Part shown: one piece after another, positions 1 through 10,700 of the stretch
How positions within the stretch are numbered: position 1 is the first letter of the stretch
How the letters are laid out: every line of letters begins with the position of its first letter
NCBI RefSeq assembly: GCF_026151205.1
Contig: NW_026971871.1
Span: 1 to 25,705 of the forward strand
DNA: 25,705 nt
Direction: 5' to 3'
Source: Bolinopsis microptera
Lineage: Eukaryota > Ctenophora > Tentaculata > Lobata > Bolinopsidae
The notes under the pieces: model-generated
What the model was told of the DNA's origin: nothing
Database searches by the model: none
What the model saw: the letters and a program-made list of their open reading frames with translations, nothing else
Translations under genes and position numbers: made by a program

Positions 1-455
1 ACCCCTTCCCCCCCAATTTTTCACACTTCCTTCAACCTCCATTTTCCACACTCCCCCTTGCCCCTTTCATTTTCCCCAACAACCCCCTTTTTGGCTTAAC
101 ATCTTTTTCACACTCCAAAAACCAAAACTCCATTTTTACCACACTTTTTTTTTTTTTTTATCCACACTCCATTTACCGCTTCCTTTTTCCCCCCAATCCA
201 TTCATTTTTCCCTTTTTTCCCAAATTTTTATTTTTCCCCCCTCCATTTGCCCACTTTCCCACTAACCACACTCCCCCTTTTTAAAAACACACTCCCATTT
301 ACCACACCCATTTTAACCACACCACCCTTTCCCCCCCTCCCCATTTTACCACTCCCAAAACCACACCCATTTTTCCACACTCCATTTTAAACATCCAATT
401 TTCCACCTTTCCTTTACCCACCCCCCATTTACCACCACTCCATTTACCCAAAAAA
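1..455. repeat. degenerate pyrimidine-rich minisatellite
   Basis: The stretch is built from imperfect copies of a unit of roughly 15 bases resembling ccacactccattttac. Variants recur near 47, 110, 162, 265, 286, 302, 319, 361, 376 and 433. The plus strand is almost free of G, so the two strands differ strongly in composition. Copies vary in length mostly within homopolymers, which may be real divergence or consensus error. The array runs off the left edge of the window, so its full length is unknown. No gene is visible in it. Confidence 0.6.
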
Positions 456-3369
456 ACTTACTGTGAGGAGGTTTCCCAGCGGTCTTTTCAGGCAACCCAA
501 TTCGTTTTGGGGCTTTTTTTTAAACGACCACTTTCCAGCCCTTTTTTTTTCCTGAGAAAAAAGGGTTAAAAAAATTTAAAAGGGGGGCCCCAAAAATTTC
601 GTACAAAAAAAGGTTTTTTTTTTGGGTTCAAAATAGCACCGGTCTTTTAAGGGCCCCTTTCATTTAAAAACATAGCCCCCCCCATATTTACTTATTTTAC
701 AAGGCCCCCATCAATCTAAAGATCAAAAGGGGATACGAAGACCCCTGTTTTCCCGACTAAAAGACTTTTATTTGCTGAAAAATTTCCTCCTGCACCCCCA
801 AATGCTGCATTTTAAAAAATAACCAATGCATAATTTGGGATATTTCCTACCAAACTCCCCCTTGAAAAAAACTTTTAAATGTAAAAATCTCGTTGGGGGA
901 TATTTTAATGTTTAAAGTTTTTTAAAGAGAATTTAAAATTTAAAATTTTTTTTTTTTTTGCCCTACAAATTTTTGTTTTTTTTTTCATCCCTGCGAATTT
1001 TCCGTTTTTTATCATAGACAAGTAGCTAAAAATTTTATAAATGACGATTTAGGGGAACGCTTAAAAAAAAATACTAAATTAAAAATTAAAAAAAAAGGTT
1101 TGGTTTTCATTGGCAATGCTTTTACTTTTATCTGCTATTAAAGTAAATTACTTGTACACTTTCAAAAGGGAATTTAGGGGAAACCTAAATTTTCTGGCAG
1201 CCAAAATCAATCAGCTGATATCATTGGCGGAGAAGAAAGATAACATTAATAAAAAAACTTTTTTAAAAAAGAAGATAACTTTATAAAAAAGATTAAAAAT
1301 TTTTTAAAATTCCCCAACCCCTTCTCTGCAAACAAATTCCCTAGAATTTTGTCCTATTTTTTTCCAAGTAAAAATAATTTTTAAGTAAAAAGAAAAATTA
1401 ATAAGTTACAACAAATGGTCAAGGAAAAAAATTATTTTTTTGTTGGAAGATTTATGGAAAATTTTTTCGCCCAATGTGATTACATTTAAATCATCATTGG
1501 GGACAATTTAAGTAAAAGAAAACCCCAAAATTCTTTTGATGGAACCCAAAAAAAACATGATTAAAAGGAAATTTTGGGGCCCCCCCCCAATCCCCCAAAA
1601 ATCCCCCCCCCTTATTACTTTATTTCATTATAAATTTTTTTTAAAGATACGACACAAAATTATTTCTCTACTTTTGTAAAAAGTAATTAAAAAGAAAATT
1701 TCACGACATCATGTCAAAAGATAACTATATTTTTTCGGATAACCACTTTGGTCAAACTTAAAAAGGGTAGGGAGAAAAAAGGGACCCCCTTTTCAAAAAA
1801 TTCTCCCAAGTTTTTATGTACGAGAAAATGTTTAGGCCCCCCCCAAAAAAAGCTTATAAGATTCCCGTACCCACATCTTTTTTTTTGTCATACGGGGGGG
1901 GGGAAAAATTGCCCCCAAATAGGGTAATGATTCTACTTTAATATTTATGTTCGGAACAAAAGTTTTTTTATTGAAATGGTCTTTGATCGGCGAAGGAAAT
2001 TATAAAATTTTATTCCCCGTAGCAAAAGTCAGTCAAAAGCTTTTTTTCTTGTTTAAAAAGCAAGGTGACTCAAAAAAGCGAAATACAAAAGAATTAAATA
2101 ATACCCCCTCCCCAGATCTGAAAAAACGCTTCAAAGTAATTTTGTTGTTTTTTTTTTTTTTTTTAAAGACCGCTTGGCGAGCGTTTCCCCCCCCCTTTGG
2201 TGTACTAAAAAATCAAAATTTTGGGGCGCCCCCCCCAAGCTCTAATTAATTGATTTTAAACCCCTCACAATAATACTGATAATATTAAAGGCCATAGCCA
2301 AAAAAACGATGGTATCCAAATATTCAGTTTAAAACTTAATTATTCATTAAAAAACCTGTCTTTAACAGAAAATTTTCCCCCAAAAAAGGGTTAAAAAATG
2401 GTCCCCTTAAAAATTCTAGGGTTTTTAGTTTTTTTAAACAAAAAAAAAGTTTAAAACCCCTTACTAGGGACGAAAGGGTCGTTTAAAGGCTCGAGGACAA
2501 AAACCAAAATTTTTAAAAAAAAAGCCCCCCCAAAAACTTTAGCACCCCATGCTCAAAAAATTGTTGGGCTACTTATTGCTTTCCCCGTCCCGGAACCCCA
2601 ATTTAAATAAATTGGGCTTTAAAATTAGTCGGGCATTAATTGGAAAAATTTCACTTAAAATTCTTGCCTTGATTGGGGACATTAAAATTTTGTGGCTTAT
2701 TTGTTTGGGAAAAAATTGTTGTGGGCAACGATTTTTTCCTAGAGGGGCTTGTGGGAAAAAAACCCCGGATAAACCAGTTTTCAAAAACAAAGTAAAAAAA
2801 CTGTTTACTAATGCGGTCGCAAAAAGACCCACCGCCGGGGGCGCAAAAACAACCAATCACGGTTTTTTACTTCTGAAACAAAATTTGGGGAAAAGTTAGG
2901 ATAAAAAAAAAAAAAACTGGTTTGCATAAGTTAAAAAGGCTTTTTGGCCCCCTTCTGGTTTACTCTAAATTTTTTTTAAAAAACAGAAATTTTTGGGTCA
3001 TTAACGACCCCCCTCGGCTTTTAATCAGCAAGGATTTTTTCACATAAAACGTGCTTTTTCAAAAACGTTTTCCCTCCCTTCAAAAAATCCTATCCCCAAA
3101 ATCGGGGGAATTGAATCAAAAACATGGGGATCTAAAAAAAAGGAAAAATTGCTAACTAAAAAATTAAAAAAAAGTTTTTTAACCCCCAAAAAATGTGGAA
3201 AATAAAAAATGGGAAAAATTATTTTTTATGGTTTATACGTTGGTGCGGTAGACTAAAGTATACGAGGGGGGTGTGAGAAAAATTGGTAAAAAAAAATTTT
3301 AGGTTTTCAAAAGGGGCCTCACTGTAGTGAAAAAGCATGGGAATTTGACCGGTCGGGGGGCTCCTTTAA
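456..3369. other. no supported gene; homopolymer-rich low-quality sequence
   Basis: I see no gene I can support here. The sequence is dominated by runs of A, T, C and G of four to ten bases, with long poly-T and poly-C blocks. Open frames of 100-116 codons occur near 1,947 and 2,549, but their translations are rich in K, F, L, P and G from homopolymers and show no domain. An overlapping antisense frame at 2,569-2,856 is equally unconvincing. I infer a noisy consensus of AT-rich intergenic DNA. Confidence 0.5.
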
Positions 3370-3710
3370 CTAAAAACCATTTTGTGACATCTTGATTCTC
3401 TTTTTTGAATTTTTTTTTCCTTTTTTTGTCCCGAAGGGTAAAATAAAATCGTTTTTTTTTACCAGACGTAAAAAAAATTTTTTTTTTCGTTTATTTGGAG
3501 ATAATTTTTTTAAAAAAAACTGAGCTTGATATGTTTTTTTAAAAATTAAAAATTTTTTTATTTCATAAGTAATGTAATCTACAAATTTTTTGTATGCACC
3601 TTTAATAAGGCTGCTATCGGTAAACAACGTAACATGAAAAAACCTCTCATGACCTGGGTGAAAGAAAACTGTCCCCCATGAAAACCCTCTAAAACAAATA
3701 CGTGGACCCA

Positions 3711-3793
3711 CCTGACTCGAACTCGTGAGATTTGCCCACCGGCCTCGAGTCAACGGGACCGTGGATTTGCCACGGCTCGAGTCACCAGGACCG
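3711..3793. repeat. degenerate ~34-bp tandem duplication with ctcgagtca core
   Basis: Two adjacent units match closely. Unit A is 3,726-3,761 and unit B is 3,762-3,793; both run gatttgcc-ac-gg-ctcgagtca-c-ggaccgt with small gaps. A partial third unit lies just left, from about 3,700, reading gtggaccc...tgactcgaactc. On the minus strand 3,711-3,724 reads gagttcgagtcagg, which resembles a pol III B box (GGTTCGANNCC) but misses the final C. No A box or cloverleaf could be fitted. The block is clearly richer in GC than its surroundings and lies at the edge of a cleaner island. Confidence 0.5.
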
Positions 3794-4235
3794 TCCCCTG
3801 TTTTCGAGTTCTGAACCCTAATGTATGCTGTTTAATCCGCCATTTAAAAATCTCTCCTGCTTCCGGCCTGATCGACAGTTGCTTTCATGCTGCAAAAGAA
3901 TTTAAGTTCAATGAAGAGACAGAAGGATACAGCAATTAATGCGGCTTTTTTAGAGTTGTAAGAGTGGAAAAACCAGGGTGCATAGCTACGGCTTGCTAGC
4001 TATTTCCCAAAATAAAGATGGACCATTATCTTCAGGGCATATCCCTCAAATAGCCAGCACATAATTAAATGGTTTAAATCACTTCAGATCAAAAATGACA
4101 ATCAAAGCCTTATTAAGGCTAACAATATCCCCCAGTTTAATATCGATATTGTTTGTGTATTATTTGTTTTATTGTCTTATTGTTTACATAAATTTGAGTC
4201 TTTAAAAAGCAATCTGAGAAGGGTCCCCCACCAAC
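3794..4235. other. cleaner island, no gene recognised
   Basis: This stretch has few long homopolymers compared with its flanks and looks like correctly read AT-rich intergenic DNA. All six frames carry frequent stops, and I recognise no protein domain, RNA gene or transposon terminus. Confidence 0.4.
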
Positions 4236-4375
4236 CTACAGTATCTCGCTTCAGTGTACCCAGCTTCAACTGGAAAAACAGAGGATTGCTTCTATTTTTC
4301 AGAAACACACTACAGCCTCCTTGCTCAGTGTACCCAGCTTCCTCTGGAAATACAGAGATTCTTCTATTTTAAAAG
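4236..4375. repeat. two-copy tandem repeat, period 74 bp
   Basis: Unit 1 (4,236-4,309) and unit 2 (from 4,310 to about 4,375) both begin with ctacag, contain cagtgtacccagcttc (4,252 and 4,326) followed by ctggaaa-acagag, and end in cttctatttt. Differences are a handful of substitutions and short indels. A 66-codon open frame at 4,172-4,372 spans both copies, but it has no recognisable domain and changes frame between the copies, so I read this as a duplication in non-coding DNA. Confidence 0.65.
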
Positions 4376-7160
4376 ATATCCCTCCTTTAAGGACATGCCT
4401 CTGTTTTCATGAAATCCTCTTTAATAGTTTCTACTCCACTGTCCTTAAAACATAACTCCCCCTCCCCAACTATTTCATCATTCTCCGTCATCCGTGTGGG
4501 GGTTTTAAAATTGAACCCTAATTATAACCCCGAGTAGAATAAAAATAAAAAACTCCTTACTAAGGTCATTGGGAGCACCCCAACTTTAAAAACCTTTTTT
4601 TAATTTTTTTTTTTAAATTAATTCCATCTTTTACAGATCTGGAATTCCCCAAATTGAACGAACAACCCAATCAAAATCCAGGCAACCACCTAAAAACCTT
4701 TTGTCTGTAAACATACTGGAAGTTATAAAAACGGGGCTTCAAAGAAAAACATTGGTTTTTGGGGAAGTTTCCCCTTGTTAAATGAATTGGCCCCGTAATT
4801 TGGTACTTTGATTAAAGGCTTGGTGCAATTTAGGGATGAAAACCAAAAATTTTAAATTTTCGCACACCAATGGGCCAAAAAACTAAAATAAAAGGTTTTA
4901 ATAAAAGAAGGGTTTTTTAATTTGTAAAGACCCCTTTCTCCCTTCAGGGCGTTCTGTCCCCCCCTTTTTTATGAAGATGACCAGAAAAATTCCCTCCAAA
5001 CAAAAAATTTAAAGCCGAACCACGCAAACAATGCAAAAACCTCCAAAAAAACCCCTTTTTTTTAGTTCCCCACAAAATTTTTAAAAAAGTGTTTAAGGAT
5101 TACATAACTGTAGATTTTAAAGGGGATCATCAGCTACATTTTAGTTTTCAAGGCCCGAATCCTCATAAGAAAAGTCCCCCTTTTTTTCCTATTCCAAAAA
5201 TATTGGGTCCCCCCTTTAAAATTTATGCGCTGGCCCCCCTAGTTCAAAAAAAACGGCCAAAAAATTAAAGCACCGAAGCCTCCATTCCCATAAATTTGAT
5301 GGATTGTATAATTAAGTTAAGGAATTTTTAAACTTTAAAGTTTTTTTACAGCTGAATGGTTTTCTTTTTTACAGCTTTTATTTTGGAGGTGTCCGGTGGG
5401 CTTTTTAAACAGGACAACCAATTGTGTCCTTTTTTTGACACTAAGTAAAAGGGGTATGGGCAAACAAGCAAAAATTTTCCCAGATTAACGCACAACAAAA
5501 AGAGAATTTTTTTTTATACCAATAATATCATGTATCAAAAATGTAAATAACCTGCGACGGTCAGTGCATTTTAAAAATCATGCAGTAAAGGGAAAATTCT
5601 CCCTTCGTGGTACATTTACCTTTCAGCGTAAATTCCCAAATTTATAGTAAAATTAACACCCTTGTGTGGGGCAAAAATATGTTGCCATTGGTAAAACGTA
5701 CCAAGAGAAAATTAAAGCAACAGAGGCCAGAGTTCCCCTGGCCAGTTTAATATCCAACTACAAATGGGGGATTAACGTGGGAAATTAATGAATATGTTTT
5801 AAAATCAAATCATGTAAAACAATACACAATCTCACCAAAGCTCTTGGGGGACCTTAAAAAAATGGGGGAAAACCCTTAAAAAATGTTAATCTTTTTAAAA
5901 TAGTTTTTTCCCTTTCCCTCTCCAAAGGACAAATGGGAACATTTGGGTCCGTAGGAGGCACAAAAGCATTTAATCCTTATTTAAAAGGGGAAAGGGGAAA
6001 AAAATCATTAAAAACCATTAAAAAATGGGGCGTGGGGGGGTTTAAATCCCCCAATTTTTGAGTTTTATTGAGATTTCTTCTAAACAAATAAGTATAAAAC
6101 CTAGCTGAGTACGAGTAAATCTCATCAATGGTTTCCATAAAGCCATAAACTCCTTTTCTCATTCCCCCAGTGATTTGATAATGGAAAAAATAACAAATCT
6201 AAAAAATAGTTTTTATTGGTAGCAACGACTTCCAACCTGTATTTTTGGAATTTGGAAGTTTTTATAGACCATTTTTTAAAGGTGGAAAAGGAGAGGTTAA
6301 TAAGGCCTGTTTAGTGTTTAAGTAAATTATATAGAACAGGCATGTTACCAAAAATGCTCAAGTGTTTAGGGCCAATAGTAAAAGAAAAAAGTCCCCCTGG
6401 CAAACAGCCAATCCCTGTTAACATTCCCGTAGGTCACGTGGACGTTTTTACTTCGCTTTGTTTTAAACCATGAAACCCCGAAATCCCTATCACTGTTAGA
6501 ACCATTGCCCAAAGTAAAAAAAAAGGGTAATGAGGGAAAAATGGGGCACGTTTCATTTTATTCTTTTTCAGTAAGCGTGGGGCTTTATGAAGGAAATCAC
6601 ATTGTTAAAATATCAATTAAAAAGTTTGAAAAGCAAAATTGTTAGGTCGTCCCCCGCCCCTTTTTTTTCAGTTTGTTTGCTGCTCATTAAAACTTTCCGA
6701 CCTCCCAGAAAAAAATTTCCCATTTTGGCCCAATTTATATTAGCCTTATTTTAGTCCTTATTTAGTCCCAGTCCCCCTATTGTTAGTTTTCCCCCGTTAC
6801 GTTTTTTTAAAACCCAATTAACATTTAAACTCCGCGAAAGCCCTATTATCTGTTTTTTGTAATCATAACAATTTGTCCTTAGCATTCCTAAACACTGTTT
6901 GAAATTTTTTGGGAAGTATCATTTTTTATTCACACTCTAACCTGAGTTTTAGGGCCCCCTTTTCCCCCATACGAGGATTGGGGAAAGGTTTTTTATAAAC
7001 AAAACAAACATACATTTTTTTTAACAACTTAAGAAATTTTTTCAAAACCCCTTATTTGAGAACTTGTTTTTTTAAAGTAAAACTCCCGATCTCAAGTTCT
7101 CACAATCAAGTTTATTTTTATAGCGATAAGATTACCAATCTGTTTGAAAGAATGAAGCAG
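4376..7160. other. no supported gene; AT-rich noisy sequence
   Basis: After a short clean stretch to about 4,480 the sequence returns to homopolymer-rich text. A 61-codon minus-strand frame at 5,977-6,162 has no recognisable motif. I see no convincing tandem repeats, transposon ends or RNA genes here. Confidence 0.4.
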
Positions 7161-7720
7161 CTGATTTTTGTTTGCTCTTTTTTCCCGGGCTTAGTCGCCA
7201 GCCGATGTTAAGATAAACGAGCGGCAATTGGGGATTGGGAAATTTGCAGGCGGCAAACTACGACGGAGAATTAGATGTACCGGAGGGCAAAAGAAGGGGG
7301 ATAAAAAGAGCCCCCCCGGGGAGTTTTCAAGGAGACGAGCTGATAAACTTGGTTCAGCCGAACACAGTGGATAGTGGGGGGGACGTTGGTCGAAGTTTTA
7401 AAACCCCAAGGTTTGGTAGCCCGGAAATGAGGTTTATCATCACAATACAAACCTTGGGGGCCTAACCAGTGGGACGCGGACTGCCTGGCTAAATCTGAAA
7501 ATTTGGGTTTTTGTTTTTAGCGGTCGCAAAAATTGCTCTGGATACCAAAAAAACCTTGGTTTTTACACAAGATGTTTCCCCCCATTATCAGTCAGCCCTG
7601 GATTTGGGCATTTTAAAAAATCTGTTTTTAATGAGTTTGAAGATGTCCCCGGGGGCCCCTGAAATTGGGGGTCCCCCCGTTATGGGAAAGGCCCCCGGAG
7701 CCAACTAAAAAGGCTCTTTG
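7161..7720 (+). other. possible exon remnants in a GC-richer stretch (unidentified)
   Basis: Two plus-strand open frames, 7,235-7,465 (76 codons) and 7,511-7,708 (65 codons), lie in a block with a more balanced base mix than its surroundings. The first has a mixed, acidic and basic composition not driven by homopolymers (for example VPEGKRRG and GDELINLVQPNTVDSGG). The second follows a pyrimidine tract ending ttttag at about 7,520, which could be a 3' splice site, and contains TQDVSPHYQSALDLGIL. I recognise no family in either. Runs such as gcccccccgggg inside them suggest indel errors, so frame and ends are unreliable. They may equally be chance open frames in intergenic DNA. Confidence 0.2.
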
Positions 7721-10700
7721 TTACAGAAATGAAGGGACCTATTGTTTTTTTTAAGGTTCAAGAGAAAACCGAATTCCCGTTTTTGTTTTTTGCCAAAATT
7801 TTGTTCTTCGGGATTTCGTTTAAAAACGCAACTCAGTTACTTTTTTGGGCTAAAAATGATAAAATTTTAGAAAATTGTAAGAACGGGGTTTTAAAATTAT
7901 TTTATTTTGTTTGCTGCAAAACTTTTATGTTTTTTTTTCTTCCAGGTCAAGGTTTTTTTCCTTGTCAAACCATTTTTTTTTATCAACTGTAAAATCTTCC
8001 TCTCATGACAAAACCTAATGGGTACCTAACTGGGGACAAAACCTTTTTTTCTCCCCAGGGGCTAAAGAGTCCCCCCAAAATCCTGTAAAACTTAATATGC
8101 TGACCATTACATAAAATATTTAAAGAAGCCCTTTTTTTGGGAAACCCCAAAATAAAAATTTTTTTTTAAGGTGAAATGTCCCAGCCATTAAAAAGCTGTT
8201 CAAATTTTTACGACTCAAATCATCAGAAACCAACCCCCAAGGGAATTTTGAAAAAATGTTAAAAAACTAATTTACATCAGGGTTTACATTCCACAAAATA
8301 TCATTGAATTAATAAATTTAGTAAAAGAACCCTGTTAACCTAAAATAAGGTTATTCAATTTTTCCCCTGAGACGCCCAAAATTTCAAGTTCTAAACCCCT
8401 CATATTAAATTATATTTGTAACTCCTTTAAAATTTTTGGATATGTTATAAATAAAGAGAAATATTCCCCCCCCCGTTACAAACCCTACGAGCTACGTTTT
8501 GATATTTTACAGGCTATTCATTCAGCCACACGTCAAGGTAATCCCGAAATTTTAAATTTTTTTTAAATAGGATCAAGGTCCCACGCAACCCTCTCGGTAC
8601 GAAAAACCCAACATGCCCACGTGGTTCGAACCCTCAGTTGTAGAAAAAGGTGCTTGAGAAAAGAACTATCCCCCTTCAAAATATCAATTAAGAAGAGAAA
8701 ACTATCTAGGCCAACTCACTACTTCACTACCCTGCCAACAACAAATGTAAGTGGTTTTGTTTTTTAAAATGTTTTTTTACAGGTTTTTGGGTTACAAGTA
8801 TTTTGTTTGCAACTGTTTAACCAGCTGCTCCCAAATGTAAATAAACAAATGGGTCCCCCCCGTTTTTTTTTCAAAAAAGCAAAAAGTGAACCCCCCCCCC
8901 TTCCCCCGAACCTTCCCCCCAAACCAATTGAACACATTAAAACCCTAAAAAATTTTTCATTTTTTTTTTTTTTTTTTCCCACCTTTTAAAAAATCATTAA
9001 AAAACCCAGGTAAAGGAAATTTTTTCTGCGTTTATGTAAATAGAAAAAATAAAATAAAGGACCCCTTGGATTTTTGCGAACTCCTTGGGGGCCCCACCTC
9101 AGCCCCCAATTAGGAAAAAACTTTTATTGAGGGTTTTAAAAAAGGAGGGGTTAAAACCTTTTTTTAAAAAAATTCAAGTAACTTCCTAGTAAAATATTTT
9201 AAATAAATTTTTTTAACCCAAGATGGCCTTCATAGAAAAATTTTTTTTATTGGGGGAAATACCGTCCCCCCCTTGGTTTTTATAACTGTTTTTTTTCATC
9301 AAACTTTTTTTCAAACAAAAACCCCTTTTCCCCCCAAAACCCTAAATCCAAAGAGATTTTCAAAAAAATTTTGAGGGTCTGGCCTTTTACGTTTTTTTTT
9401 TTTCCCCCACAAAAAGATTTTTAATGGTGTAATTGAAAAAAAAAAAAAAGAAAAAAAAGGGGCGAATTTTTTGGGCGTTTTTCCAATAAAAATTGAGAAA
9501 ACATTAACAAAACCCCCCTCACCTCTTTTTTTTTCTTTTTCTTTTTCCAGCCCTTAGTTTAAAAAGTAAAACCGCCCCCTCAATGCTCCCCCCGGGGGAA
9601 AGTTTTTTGCAAGTTTTGGCCAGCGACACGTTTTGCCCCTTTGAAAAAAAGCCCCCCCCCTGAAAAAAATTTTAAAATAAAAAAAATCCCCCAAATAAAA
9701 TTTTCCCGGGTTTAGAAAAAAAGGGTCCCCCCCCTAGGTTTTTTAAAAAAATGAAAAGGGAAGTTTTTAAAAAATAAAGAAACTAAAAAAAATAAAAAAG
9801 GGTTTTGGCCTGGCGAAAAACAAAAAGGTAATGGGGGGTATGGGAAGCTAATAAAGGTAAAAAAAAGAAAAAATTGGGTTTTTTTGGCCCCCTTTCTGCC
9901 CCGGAGAAAAAAAATTAATCAAGTGGGGGGCCCCCAAAAGGTTTGCCTAAAATTCATATTGGGGGAAAATTTCCCGTTTTTCCGGAAAAACCCCAAACCA
10001 AAAAAAGTCCCCATCAACGTATGAAAAAAAACAAAAAAACCCATGCCAACTTTTTTAAATGGGTAAAAGGGGAAAATGGCCCAATGGGAAAATCATGGGG
10101 AAAAAAAAAACCCCTGGAGGCCCCCCCCCTTTAGAAAAAACCTTTTAAAAGCCAACGTTTCCCCTTTAAAAGCAAAAAATTTTATCAAGTCCCCCTGGGA
10201 AAAAAATTAAACCAAATAAGAAAAACCCCCGGTTTCTACCCGGGCAAAAAAGCCGGTAAATAGCCCACTTTTTTTTTTTAATAAAAAACCCCCAAACTTC
10301 AATAAAAGGGTACAAAAACCGGACTTGGGGAAAATTGGTTTTCCCCCCACACCCGGTTTTTAAAAACCGGTTTTTAACCCCCCCCAGTGGAACCCAAAAA
10401 GGGGCTTTTCCCAACCCCCTAAAAAACGGTTTTCTGGGGCCCTTTTTTTAGGGCCCCACTCCTTTTAAAACAAAATTTTTTTGTAGCCCCGGGGTTTTTT
10501 TAAAAAAAGGCCCCTTCCCAGCCGGCCCCAAAAACCCTTAGAAAAAAAGGGACCCGGCAAATAAAAGGCTAGTAACCTTTTTGGAAAAAAAAAAGGGGTT
10601 TTCCCCCCCTTTAAAACCCAGTAAAACCGGGAAACCCAAAGGGGGGGTTTTATACCGGTTTAAAAAAAACCCGGCTAAATTTGGGGACCCTTTTTTTTAG

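Noticed and set aside
2549-2899. 116-codon plus-strand frame with a 95-codon antisense partner
   Set aside because: Both translations reflect homopolymer composition and show no domain, and the region is poorly read.
3370-3753. 127-codon minus-strand frame
   Set aside because: The 3' two thirds is a K/F-rich product of poly-A and poly-T runs, and the start lies within the short tandem repeat; no motif seen.
8623-8632. Palindromic ggttcgaacc resembling a tRNA T-loop / B box
   Set aside because: No matching T stem, anticodon arm, acceptor stem or A box could be placed around it on either strand.
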